Shown here one piece after another: positions 9,601 to 16,870 of a DNA stretch of 64,000 nucleotides. Source of the DNA: CAZAQV01 sp964487255 (GTDB lineage Bacteria; Myxococcota_A; Polyangia; Polyangiales; CAZAQV01); the NCBI GenBank assembly GCA_964487255.1, contig CAZAQV010000026.1, forward strand, positions 26,955 to 90,954, written 5' to 3'. The translations under genes were made by a program, and so were the position numbers. Each line of letters opens with the position of its first letter. The first letter of the stretch is position 1. The notes beneath the pieces were generated by a model. That model saw nothing but the letters and a program-made list of their open reading frames with translations. It was not told where the DNA came from and did no database searches.

Positions 9601-9758
9601 CCCCGAAGTTTGACGGCCAGAAGCCACTTCATCAGCACTTCCGTCGCAACGCTCGTCTTTACTGCGCGCTCGAAGACTTCTTCTGCTTCTATCGCATCAG
9701 CCACGAGTCTTGGGAGCGGACCGGGAAGTCCGTCTAATTCCAGTACGTCCACGTTCAT
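6639..9758 (-). CDS. HEPN-motif / degenerate P-loop / helical-repeat / LamG-like protein
   Basis: The start is taken at ATG 9758, giving 1039 residues; the longer frame to 10004 begins with a low-quality basic stretch and crosses the divergent promoter. An N-terminal helical domain carries LYRNRLAHYY with Arg109 and His114 (Rx4H, HEPN-type). Residues about 245-375 resemble a P-loop/STAND NTPase, but the Walker A position reads GPQSAGLS (251-258) with no Lys, followed by a hydrophobic VIVFAD strand like Walker B. About 450 residues of helical repeats come next, and the last 150 look like a LamG/concanavalin-type beta sandwich. The gene is convergent with, and overlaps, the FHA operon. It may be the sensor or effector partner of that operon. 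Confidence 0.6.
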   Translation of the reverse strand: MNVDVLELDGLPGPLPRLVADAIEAEEVFERAVKTSVATEVLMKWLLAVKLRGKRIDQWPTKVRKTVQENDSSAFSPGFGTWLYMLRAAECFTHDGTTEGRFDAARLYRNRLAHYYTDFQASSGREVVGSLNWWQRLLAGSSIKDLRTGRISETTSDFAKWDDGSSVKSLEPWVVCEEGVPLLLHRIAWSQRLGSYANYVGSRRDYRLEPTFFAFRERTSGKSIVIDLPQAHALNSFLATRAEHQNALVLGPQSAGLSYLAELARKQGQQVIETGSSDDLEAVARSASVGVIVFADPSFESELREVLDSAVESLRLIRAWPPTDLDVLRLVAATAGAVPSKKQLAAIRLAIQNDANRLAKLVGLLQSLKSRGNQPIQRALDLLPQTLQEDGNERRDSKGAPPRSDLTTVFEGWNYLTLEHGADGRPKAIPDKKTLLHLAKEKWQTMATELEQGSSLASTNIWVTRWLASELSGPILAYCALLAVGSGNALEATALLRRVVPARQDSGGRYGAVASAFMAAACRSLHDYGVDIAMSIASTVCDLESLAWLVGQVDLKEAQQEELCLGICNELGRSARNGQSTQFVSILEGTNVSRYQDSFDVLDDHPLGRAAARLAKGSDYRNDFARWLEELDWVELSAAAPEGMGRPIRYEYTSSVSSLHDLLVSANEMPPKAVAKRAVGTIARCLSEGRREEARRWEDGVLRILAGLDAYWQMERLRDLARIYARHDDWDSALSCVQRMDVGRYRISGLVALVEEARDQRDLSNAYSSGVKEFEKLIEPRLQREAALKLFGALTSQPNLAPRECLQDALERVVNFGTATDAARAWHDLAMVPSPTPRSELESRLRPGMLEWQPEWQDCLEGFELASLSRSMSEDSFALPDCATETSFPALSALAGGFVIEVTLRPRELADFAGLVCVQAHPKSGIGFKLRLGGDSPRLDFDTTWGSFAVKSTYKLGALSSSQQPYTIVAAYFGTTAKIFVDGEVRAVRNDIGGKLLPDAWTLQFGQEAPGYRDFSGEILSAHIWRRDKDDEWKEVAVR

Positions 9759-9794
9759 AAGTATTTCTCTACCCTCTACAGACTGGTCTGAAAA

Positions 9795-9830
9795 GAGATC
9801 GGTCTCACTGTCAGATCTCAGTTGCTGACA
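9795..9830. promoter_or_regulatory. Inverted repeats in a divergent promoter
   Basis: The 95-bp gap between the minus-strand HEPN gene (start 9758) and the plus-strand Cys-rich gene (start 9854) holds two interleaved perfect 6-bp inverted repeats: GAGATC (9795-9800) with GATCTC (9814-9819), and TGTCAG (9809-9814) with CTGACA (9825-9830). The position suits an operator shared by the two divergent units. No regulator can be named. Confidence 0.3.
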
Positions 9831-9853
9831 ACGTCTGTGTATTGAGGTCAACG

Positions 9854-10072
9854 ATGAGCTGGCCTCCAAACGTGAACTCAACGTGGAAAGGTGTGCAGAA
9901 AGTGGCAGCATGTAAGAAGAAACGATCCAACGGCAGCACCTGCGGACAAGACTTATTCGTCTGCAACCACTGCCAAACGGCAGGTTGCGCTGCAAGCCCA
10001 TCATGCCCGGGCTACAACTTCAACGGCAGCACGTGCACGACGTGCCGCCAGACCGGAAGGCGTCGCGCGTGA
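9854..10072 (+). CDS. Small 8-cysteine protein, possible zinc-binding
   Basis: The 72-residue protein starts at ATG 9854, preceded by GAGG at 9845-9848. It has eight cysteines, arranged as CxxC pairs (CNHC, CTTC) with single Cys between, and two NGSTC repeats. Four plus four Cys could hold two zinc ions. There is no signal peptide. Its stop overlaps the GTG of the next gene (GTGA). No family is recognised. The Cys spacing and strong ribosome site argue that it is real despite its size. Confidence 0.55.
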   Translation: MSWPPNVNSTWKGVQKVAACKKKRSNGSTCGQDLFVCNHCQTAGCAASPSCPGYNFNGSTCTTCRQTGRRRA

Positions 10073-10374
10073 AGGCTTTCGGGCAAGACGTGCTCGTCTA
10101 CGCTGGGACGACGTTCATCTTCTTTCTCGGCGTAGCGACACTCGGTGCACTAGCGGTCATGCAAGAGGGAGAGCGTGAGCGCCTTGAGCGCGGCGAGCAT
10201 CCCTACGGCATCGACGTGGGGTATGCGAATGCTCTCTTCGGACTTGTCCATGCGCTTCGTTTTCTCTGGAGAAGTCCGAAGCTAGCACCGAGCGCTCTTC
10301 TTTTCGGTCTCTGGCACTTGATCGAAGCGCTCTACCTCCTATTCAGGCCACGAGAGATTCGAGGCGAACGATGA
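10069..10374 (+). CDS. Small membrane protein
   Basis: The gene starts at GTG 10069, overlapping the previous stop, with GGAAGG at 10055-10060 as ribosome site. The 101-residue product has an N-terminal hydrophobic segment (about residues 8-30), a charged Arg/Glu-rich middle, and a second hydrophobic region near residues 55-95. This gives two or three membrane passes. The stop overlaps the ATG of the next gene (ATGA). Function is unknown. The coupling on both sides suggests a three-protein unit. Confidence 0.6.
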   Translation: MKAFGQDVLVYAGTTFIFFLGVATLGALAVMQEGERERLERGEHPYGIDVGYANALFGLVHALRFLWRSPKLAPSALLFGLWHLIEALYLLFRPREIRGER

Positions 10375-10793
10375 CAGAGCAACCAACGACTCCTCAGGCA
10401 GATCTCTCGGCTGAGCGGCACTTATTGGCGGCCTTTGAACACTGCCTCGAAGCTATCGGCGCATATTTGCACGCGGTACGCCAACGTTGCCTACCGAGAG
10501 ACAGCGCTGCAGAGCTCGTCTCCATATCGTTTTCCAGTGGCGTCAATCCCCAAGACATCATCGACATCGAGCGTGGTGAAATGAATATCAGTGGTGAGGA
10601 GATGAGCAGGCTACCCGAGCGTTACCAATGCTTCTCAAAGCTCACTATGACGATGCTGCTGGGGGTGTTCACATTTGTCAGCATCTTGCGCTGCCAGCTT
10701 CGACGCATCATCGCCAACGAAGGGCTCACCGGGCTGAGCTGTGAGGCGGAGTTCCGAGCTGAGCCAAGTGAGGACCCGAATGAACTCAACTAA
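10371..10793 (+). CDS. Unknown 140-residue protein, third gene of a coupled trio
   Basis: ATG 10371 overlaps the stop of the membrane protein gene (ATGA). The product is mainly helical, with one moderately hydrophobic stretch (KLTMTMLLGVFTFVSIL, about residues 90-106) that could be a single membrane helix, and an acidic C-terminus. An HTH-like reading of the middle (PQDIIDIERGE) is possible but weak. No family is recognised. Confidence 0.6.
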   Translation: MTEQPTTPQADLSAERHLLAAFEHCLEAIGAYLHAVRQRCLPRDSAAELVSISFSSGVNPQDIIDIERGEMNISGEEMSRLPERYQCFSKLTMTMLLGVFTFVSILRCQLRRIIANEGLTGLSCEAEFRAEPSEDPNELN

Positions 10794-10877
10794 CCATGTT
10801 CTTGCGTTTTCGATGAGGCTGGAAGTACCCGCCAAAAGCGGATGTGATTTAGGTATACTCGCGCGGCGGAGGCAGCG

Positions 10878-13166
10878 ATGACAGCGACGTTATTCAAGGA
10901 GGTGGGGTACTCGGTTTCGAAACTGATTGCGGAAATCGAGTCGGGGGAGATCGGGCTGCCGGATATGCAGCGACCCTTTGTCTGGAGCAGAACTCGGGTT
11001 CGAGATCTTTTTGATTCTATGTATCGCGGGTTTCCGGTCGGGCACCTTCTATTCTGGGCAAACGCAAACGTGGCAGGGGCCAAGCAGATTGGGACGGACG
11101 GAAAACAATCCGCCCCACGCCTGCTGATTGTAGACGGTCAGCAGCGCCTCACATCGCTTTATGCGGTGATTCACGGACAGCCCGTAGTCGATGAGAACTA
11201 TCGTGAAGGTCGAATCCAGATAGCCTTTCGTCCCAAAGACCAGACCTTCTCAGTCGCGGACGCCACAACGCGACGGGATCCCGAATTCATCGACGATGTC
11301 ACGGAGCTATGGCAAGGCGAACTCAGCCGGAATCGATTCGTAAAACGTTTCCTGGAGCGACTGCGAAATGCTCGGGAAGTAAGCGACAACGAGGAGGATG
11401 ACCTATCAGAAGCCATCGATCGTCTCTTTGACCTACCGTCCTATCCCTTCACCGCCCTTGAGCTGTCTCCGTCGGTGGATGAGGAGCAAGTCGCCGATGT
11501 ATTCGTCCGGATTAACTCGAAGGGAGTCTCGCTCAATCAAGCAGATTTCATCCTCACACTCATGTCCGTCTTCTGGGACTCGGGAAGAAGAGACCTCGAG
11601 GCATTTTCTCGTGCTGCAAAGTCGCCTTCAACCAGCGGACCATCACCATTCAATCACTTTATCGAGCCAGGTCCTGATCAGATGCTGCGCGTTGCGGTTG
11701 GGCTCGCGTTCCGTCGCGGACGACTGAAGTCGGTCTACTCGATACTGCGTGGTCGAGACATAGAAACGGATAGCTACTCAGAAGACGCCCGCGCTCGACA
11801 ATTCCAGACGATGCAAGACGCACAAAGCTACGCTCTGGACCTGACGAACTGGCATGAGTTTCTAAAAGTCCTGGTCCGTGCTGGTTATCGCAGTGGATCG
11901 ATGATCAGTTCTCAGAACGGATTGCTGTACAGTTACATCCTGTTTCTGATCGGAAAACGCGATTTCAAAGTGGAACCCCACACCCTTCGAGAGCTGATTG
12001 CCCGCTGGCATTTCATGTCGTCGCTCACCGGACGCTATACGAACTCACCCGAGTCGGCGATTGAAGCGGACTTAGGCCGCCTTCAGGAGATTTCTACAGC
12101 GGAGCAGTTCGTTGCATTGCTGGATCGACAGATCGCAGGAGCACTCACAAACGATTATTGGGACATCACACTTCCTGGGGAGCTCGGGACGTCATCCGCA
12201 AGATCTCCCTCGCTCTTGACCTATTACGCATCCCTGAACTTGCTCGATGCTCGAGTGCTTTTCTCGAAAATGCGAGTTTCTGAGCTCTTTGATCCGGCAC
12301 TGAAGTCGAAGAAATCCGCGCTTGAGCGCCACCATCTATTCCCACGAAGCTACCTCAAGAGCACAGGAGTGACGCGGACGCGCGAGATCAACCAAATCGC
12401 AAACTACGCGTTGGTCGAATGGCCAGACAATATCGCGATCTCTGACACAGCTCCTTCTGAGTATTTCCCTTCCTTTACGGAGCGACTAACCGAGCAGGAA
12501 CGGACGAAGATGATGTTCTGGCACGCGCTACCGAAAGGCTGGGAAAACCTGCCGTATGAGCAGTTTCTCGAAGAACGTCGCGAGCTGATAGCAAAAGTGA
12601 TCAGGCAGGGTTTCGAACGCCTTAGGTCTGGGCAGAGCGAGGTCGAGAGCCACAGCCAATCACCACAAGAACGAACAGCTGCGGACATCATCTCAGAGGG
12701 GGAGAGCGCGAGAGTCGAGTTCAAGTCATCGGCCCGGTGGAACCTCCACAAAGGGGGGCGAGACGAAAAGATGGAGCAAGTCATCGTCAAAACGATTGCA
12801 GGCTTCATGAACGCAGACGGTGGCACGCTGCTGATCGGAGTGAATGACGACGGCGAAGCGGTGGGACTCGCAAACGACTACAGTCTACTAAGGAAACAGG
12901 ACCGAGATGGATTCGAGCTGTGGCTGATGGATCTCTGCGAGAATCATATCGGCAAGACCGCTACGACAGGCCTCACGACGTCATTCGCTGAAATCAGCGG
13001 TCAAGATGTATGCCGCGTCGACGTGTCCCCATCTCCACGTCCGATCTTCGTCAGGTCTCCAAAGGGACCTAAGAGCGCTGACTTTTACTTACGAATCGGA
13101 AACTCGACGAGACAGCTCTCAACGGACGACGTGCTTGAGTATGAGAAGGATCGCTGGACAAACTAG
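10878..13166 (+). CDS. DUF262 / HNH (GmrSD-like) protein fused to an AlbA_2 domain
   Basis: The 762-residue protein starts at ATG 10878 with GGAGG at 10868-10872. Residues 1-300 match DUF262: the conserved LPDMQRPFVWS entry and VDGQQRLTS motif (about 85-93). In GmrSD-type modification-dependent restriction enzymes this domain binds and hydrolyses nucleotides. Near residue 481 the motif ERHHLFPRSYL matches the HNH/DUF1524-type nuclease region, followed by the usual QIANYALVEW stretch. Residues about 605-760 form an AlbA_2 (Schlafen-type) domain, with ARVEFKSSARWN and NADGGTLLIGVNDDG. The gene is most likely a single-protein anti-phage restriction enzyme. The AlbA_2 fusion is the unusual part; it may sense or bind nucleic acid. 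Confidence 0.8.
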   Translation: MTATLFKEVGYSVSKLIAEIESGEIGLPDMQRPFVWSRTRVRDLFDSMYRGFPVGHLLFWANANVAGAKQIGTDGKQSAPRLLIVDGQQRLTSLYAVIHGQPVVDENYREGRIQIAFRPKDQTFSVADATTRRDPEFIDDVTELWQGELSRNRFVKRFLERLRNAREVSDNEEDDLSEAIDRLFDLPSYPFTALELSPSVDEEQVADVFVRINSKGVSLNQADFILTLMSVFWDSGRRDLEAFSRAAKSPSTSGPSPFNHFIEPGPDQMLRVAVGLAFRRGRLKSVYSILRGRDIETDSYSEDARARQFQTMQDAQSYALDLTNWHEFLKVLVRAGYRSGSMISSQNGLLYSYILFLIGKRDFKVEPHTLRELIARWHFMSSLTGRYTNSPESAIEADLGRLQEISTAEQFVALLDRQIAGALTNDYWDITLPGELGTSSARSPSLLTYYASLNLLDARVLFSKMRVSELFDPALKSKKSALERHHLFPRSYLKSTGVTRTREINQIANYALVEWPDNIAISDTAPSEYFPSFTERLTEQERTKMMFWHALPKGWENLPYEQFLEERRELIAKVIRQGFERLRSGQSEVESHSQSPQERTAADIISEGESARVEFKSSARWNLHKGGRDEKMEQVIVKTIAGFMNADGGTLLIGVNDDGEAVGLANDYSLLRKQDRDGFELWLMDLCENHIGKTATTGLTTSFAEISGQDVCRVDVSPSPRPIFVRSPKGPKSADFYLRIGNSTRQLSTDDVLEYEKDRWTN

Positions 13167-13278
13167 CCGCCCTGGAGTCTGGAAGGGCTCGAACCGAATT
13201 TCCATTGGGTATTACTTCGGCCCTCGTCCCTCGCCGCCGTTCCAAGACGAACTCGACCATTCGAAGTCGCACTCTTCT

Positions 13279-13303
13279 GCAACCCAAGTGCAACCAGTAT
13301 TGG
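13279..13303 (+). repeat. Left pair of candidate integrase arm sites
   Basis: Two adjacent units, TGCAACCCAAG (13279-13289) and TGCAACCAGTATTG (13290-13303), lie about 80 bp left of the tRNA-like core. The second is identical to the 14 bp at 13508-13521. Paired direct repeats on both sides of a core are typical of tyrosine integrase arm-type sites. Confidence 0.45.
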
Positions 13304-13381
13304 ACGAATCATGACTATCGATGACGTTCGTGCACCCAAGATCATGCTTGGCGCTCGGTGTTTTTGGTCTTCCTTCTGCTC

Positions 13382-13434
13382 TAAGGATCTGGTGAGGTAA
13401 AACTCGTGGAGGTTCAAGTCCTCTCTTCTGCACC
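13382..13434 (+). other. 3' half of a Leu-type tRNA, candidate attachment core
   Basis: The sequence folds as the 3' half of a class II tRNA. It has an anticodon-stem 3' strand ATCTG (13387-13391), a variable arm TGAG/CTCG (13393-13396, 13403-13406), a T-stem GGAGG/CCTCT (13408-13412, 13420-13424) around TTCAAGT, an acceptor strand CTTCTGC (13425-13431), discriminator A and CC. The TAAGG before the stem would fit a Leu(UAA) anticodon loop. No matching 5' half (GCAGAAG acceptor strand, D-arm) precedes it, so it is not a working tRNA. Integrative elements commonly duplicate exactly this part. Confidence 0.7.
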
Positions 13435-13453
13435 CCTTGTATTGAAGCACTAG

Positions 13454-13474
13454 CGCCGTCCCCCTCGGACGGCG
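13454..13474 (+). terminator. Hairpin after the tRNA fragment
   Basis: CGCCGTCC (13454-13461) pairs perfectly with GGACGGCG (13467-13474) around a 5-nt loop. It is followed by tgcttgtttgt, moderately T-rich. Its place just after the tRNA 3' half suits a tRNA-type intrinsic terminator on the plus strand. It also lies inside the open minus-strand integrase frame. Confidence 0.4.
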
Positions 13475-13495
13475 TGCTTGTTTGTGCACCTCCGC

Positions 13496-13521
13496 TGCAA
13501 CCAGAATTGCAACCAGTATTG
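13496..13521 (+). repeat. Right pair of candidate integrase arm sites
   Basis: TGCAACCAGAAT (13496-13507) is followed directly by TGCAACCAGTATTG (13508-13521). The second unit repeats the left-hand copy at 13290-13303 exactly. The pair lies about 65 bp right of the tRNA-like core, so the core is bracketed by matching pairs in the same orientation. Confidence 0.45.
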
Positions 13522-14665
13522 TCGTTGGCCGCATTGCCACCCGTCGCATGGGGGCTTGTTTGCCTTGGGAGCGAATCCAGCACCGCCCTGCCCGCCCTCT
13601 GATTTGCGTGCACATAGCTGTTGGTGGTCGTCAGATGCTTGTGCCCCACGAGGTGCATCACCCCTGGCATGTTGTCGGTGTGCGCCACCAGGTGCGTCGT
13701 GCGTCCGTGTCGAAACGAGTATGGCTTTAGCTCGTCTGCGCGCTCCTCTGGAAGGCCTGCATCGAGAGCTGCCTTTCTCAGCGCGCTGCGTCCGTCGTAC
13801 CGACCAAAGATCAGATCACCTCGACGCTTGCCCTTACAAACCGCCTTCAGCGCTTCGAACCCAGCTTCCGTGAGGTCGACCGTCCTTTCGTACTGGGCCT
13901 TATCGATATCCGCAGATATATGCAGAACGGGATGCTCGGGATCGAAGTGCTTCCCCAACTCAAGATTGCATATCGTCTTCGGTCGCAATCCTGTCTCCCA
14001 CAGAACCTGGAAGTAGTGCCGAACAGGAAACCCCACACGCGAACTGATCTCTGGAAGGCATCGAAGAACCTCCCCAACCTCCTCCTCTGTGATCGCCTCG
14101 CAACGAGGCGACCCTTTCGGGTGTCGCTTTCCAACGGCTGACTTGGGAGGCGCTGGGACCTCTGGACGCTCTTCAATCAACTCCTGCTCATACATCCAAA
14201 GCTGAAGCATCCGCAGACACGACAGCTCCTTCTTGACGGTTGACCGGGTCACCGCAGTCAATCTCTTGGAGACCTATCCTGCGATCACGGACCGAGACGT
14301 TAGATCTTCGATACTCTCGAAGTGCCGATGAACGAGCTGCGCACTTGCCCTGGGAACAATAGAACCCGTCGGCGCATGGCTGCGCACGGCTGCAATCCGC
14401 TCCGTCTTCGCCGGGCACCACACATCGATCGTCCCCGCACTTAAGCTCAAGCTGCCTGAACCTGCAAACGGCAAGCTCACTCTTCGCATGTACGTCTTCT
14501 AGCCTTCTGCCTGTCGTTTCTCCATCCAATGCCACAGGCTCGCTCCAACGTTTCTCGCCGGCCGGACTGTTTGCTAACCACTCGTTAACCCGCTTTACTT
14601 CGCGTCCGGTTACTTCCACCATCGTGTAACTTGCGCCTTCGACGTGACGCGCCTATGCGCACGCC

Positions 14666-16153
14666 ATGCCTTTGTGTTCGAGCAAACCTGTCCTGCCCCT
14701 GGGCGCCTGTCTCCTTCTCTTCGCCTCCGCTTGCTCAGAGAACAACATGGAGGTGCCAACTCCCACGCTTGACGCCGGCGTGAAGACAGATGTTATCGAC
14801 CACGTCGAGATTCGGGGCTCCATTGCAGTAGGCGAATCGGTCGTCGACGAGTTCAGCGAAGACCTAGAGTTCCACGGCTACACCATCGACCTGCTCGCGA
14901 ATACAGAGGTTCAGATAGAGATCACGCAAAAGGAAACGCTTCGCTCTTTGGACACCACGCTGTTTGTGTACGGGCCTCAGCAAGGCACCGACGGTGGCGT
15001 TGCAGGCTACGGCACCTCAGCCATCGCTTTCGACAACGACTCTGGATGGGGTCGTCACGCACGCATCACACCATTCGCGGCGCCGCAAAGCGGTCAATAC
15101 TTGATCGTGGTGGGCACAGTCGATGGCCGCGGCCGCGGAAACTATCGGCTCGCCGTAGATTGTCTGAGCGCCGATTGCACCGGTGCTCCCGTGCAAACCG
15201 AGTGCGCTCTGAGCCCCTCCTACTCCGCAATCTATTGGGGCCGCAGTCCAACCGTTCATTTGCTATCCCAAGTCGACATCGATTCACCCAGCGCCGTCAC
15301 GCCGCTGCAGGAAAGCCAAATTCTCTCAGCCATGGAAGCTTCCTCGGTGGGCTCGGACATCAGCCTTCAAGAAGCCTTCCAAGCCGTGGACCAGAGCTAC
15401 TTTGTGTTCTCAGAGCTGCACGACATCTCCACGCGCTCCAACTTCACCGCCATCGAATACGCGCTGGGTGATACGGTAATGGGTAGAATCTTTGAATACG
15501 GGACAGCGCGCATGGTCGCTGAGATCGAGGATCGAGACCTCTACGAGTGCAGCGTAGCTGCTGGTCCCGAGGGCAAGGACTGCGCCGATACCTCCGACTG
15601 TGCATCAGGCCTTGAATGTGTCGGAATCACTACCGAGCTGAACGGCGGCACGGGAAGGTGCATCGACCTATCCGCCGACAATCATCCACAGACTGGTGAT
15701 CATTGTGGTCGTCTGCCTTCGCAGGCATGTCCCGAAGCGGCAGGGTTGCTTTGCATGGGGTTGACGCAAGGATCAGAAGGAACTTGCTTGCCAGCCTGGA
15801 TGCGTAGTCTGTTCATCCATAGCGGACCGGAAGCGATCGAAGGTGGCGCGCTATCAAGCACCGAGGTCGCCTACGGGCTCGCAAGCGTCAGCATGGATGT
15901 CGAGATCGAGGCGAACCTCACCGGTGTGGGCCCCGGCCACGTGAGGGTGACATTGACCAGTCCGAGCGGTACCGAAGTATTGCTCGTCGATGACCACATC
16001 GAGAGCTCTGTGCGCCTGAATCAACCCGTGCAGGGGTTTTCCAAGAACGAAGACGTAAACGGCGCGTGGACCCTTGAGGTGGAGACGGACCCCAACCTGC
16101 CCGACCCCACCCTCACCAGCTGGACGCTGAAGCTCGGCAGCAGCTGGAACTAG
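14666..16153 (+). CDS. Lipoprotein with PPC-like, Cys-rich and P/homoB domains
   Basis: The 495-residue product has a lipoprotein signal peptide ending at lipobox FASAC (Cys23), so it should be anchored to the envelope. Residues about 50-165 resemble a bacterial pre-peptidase (PPC) beta sandwich (HGYTIDLLANTEVQIEI, FVYGP, GQYLIVVG). Residues 200-300 hold a NuiA-like module seen in myxobacterial secreted proteins (FTAIEYALGDTVMGRIFEYG). A Cys-rich linker (about 295-380) follows, then a C-terminal proprotein convertase P domain (VRVTLTSPSGTEVLL to SWTLKL). No peptidase domain is present, so these are probably binding or stabilising modules. The substrate is unknown. Confidence 0.8.
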   Translation: MPLCSSKPVLPLGACLLLFASACSENNMEVPTPTLDAGVKTDVIDHVEIRGSIAVGESVVDEFSEDLEFHGYTIDLLANTEVQIEITQKETLRSLDTTLFVYGPQQGTDGGVAGYGTSAIAFDNDSGWGRHARITPFAAPQSGQYLIVVGTVDGRGRGNYRLAVDCLSADCTGAPVQTECALSPSYSAIYWGRSPTVHLLSQVDIDSPSAVTPLQESQILSAMEASSVGSDISLQEAFQAVDQSYFVFSELHDISTRSNFTAIEYALGDTVMGRIFEYGTARMVAEIEDRDLYECSVAAGPEGKDCADTSDCASGLECVGITTELNGGTGRCIDLSADNHPQTGDHCGRLPSQACPEAAGLLCMGLTQGSEGTCLPAWMRSLFIHSGPEAIEGGALSSTEVAYGLASVSMDVEIEANLTGVGPGHVRVTLTSPSGTEVLLVDDHIESSVRLNQPVQGFSKNEDVNGAWTLEVETDPNLPDPTLTSWTLKLGSSWN

Positions 16154-16194
16154 CGCGAGGTCACACAGGATGCAATGCCTGCTAGGCTCAACCT

Positions 16195-16764
16195 GTGCGG
16201 ATCACCGCCAGTCGACTCTTGGGACTTCTACTGTTCGGGCACCTCACGATGGGTTGCGGCTCGAGCCAACCGAAGACCTGCCCGTCATGTGACCCACCTC
16301 CTTCTTCGCCTGAGCCAGCGGATCCCGCAGGAGTCGATAACGAAGCCAACACGCAGAGCGAAGAGGCCTCGCTCAGTGAATCGGCCGAGCCGAAGTCATC
16401 ACACCGTCAAGACGAGATCATGCTCGGTGATTGTGTGAGCACCGAAGAGAAACGTCGTGCATGCAAAGCGATCGGTTCGGGCTGTTTTCTCGACGCCGAG
16501 CCGGTTCTGAGGCCGCCGCATCCATGTCAAAACCAGGGAGCGCGCTGCATGGAAGAGATCACGCCTGTGGCAGCGCACAGCAAAGGGCCATGCATGTGCA
16601 GCTGCGATCCCCAATACAAGAAGAAGCGCCAAGAGATGGAGACGCTGCTGCACGAGCGCCGCAATCCAGAGCGGACCATAGGCGAGACGTGCCACGAGTC
16701 CAAGACCAACGGCAGAGGCGCGAAGCGTTGTCCCGACCCGGAGCCACCCGAACTGCCCCGTTAA
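16195..16764 (+). CDS. Cys-rich lipoprotein, unknown function
   Basis: From GTG 16195 the 189-residue product begins with a short signal peptide and lipobox LTMGC (Cys21). A Pro/Ser/Glu-rich linker follows, then a domain with about ten Cys (CKAIGSGCFLD, CMCSCDP) that could form disulfides in the periplasm or outside. The C-terminal third is basic. It follows the P-domain lipoprotein by 41 nt and may be cotranscribed with it. No known family is recognised. Confidence 0.65.
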   Translation: MRITASRLLGLLLFGHLTMGCGSSQPKTCPSCDPPPSSPEPADPAGVDNEANTQSEEASLSESAEPKSSHRQDEIMLGDCVSTEEKRRACKAIGSGCFLDAEPVLRPPHPCQNQGARCMEEITPVAAHSKGPCMCSCDPQYKKKRQEMETLLHERRNPERTIGETCHESKTNGRGAKRCPDPEPPELPR

Positions 16765-16870
16765 GCGCCCGCGTAAGAACCTGGATTTTCGAGAGATCCT
16801 CCAGACTTACTCCTTTTTTAAACTTTCTTGTGACGAATCAGCGTGGCAGCTGACTAATCAACCAGGAGCC

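Larger units (their letters stand above)
13212..14489 (-). pseudogene. Tyrosine recombinase (integrase) broken by an amber codon
   Basis: The minus-strand frame carries a tyrosine recombinase: Arg in ETGLRPKTICNLE, the box-II segment SFRHGRTTHLV, the LVGHKHLTTTNSYVH motif with the nucleophilic Tyr, and an upstream core-binding helix region. A TAG at 14274-14276 interrupts the core-binding domain; the same frame continues on both sides (SVIAG-stop-VSKRLTAVTRS), so one Tyr-type codon appears mutated. A TTG at 14261 could restart a shortened protein. Downstream of the catalytic Tyr the frame stays open through the tRNA-like core at 13382-13434 to a stop at 13212. The first residues are uncertain. 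It is probably inactive. Confidence 0.75.

Noticed and set aside
13175..13200. GGTTCGAG on the minus strand as a tRNA T-loop
   Set aside because: The flanking bases do not form a T-stem.
13340..13434. Complete tRNA-Leu gene
   Set aside because: Only the 3' half folds. No acceptor 5' strand, D-arm or correct 5' anticodon stem is found at the expected distance.
14188..14622. Cys-rich minus-strand frame (CGDDRCVVPGEDGADC style) upstream of the integrase
   Set aside because: The Cys pattern resembles myxobacterial lipoproteins, but there is no signal peptide and the second half overlaps the integrase frame. It may be a fused remnant; the evidence is too weak for a gene call.
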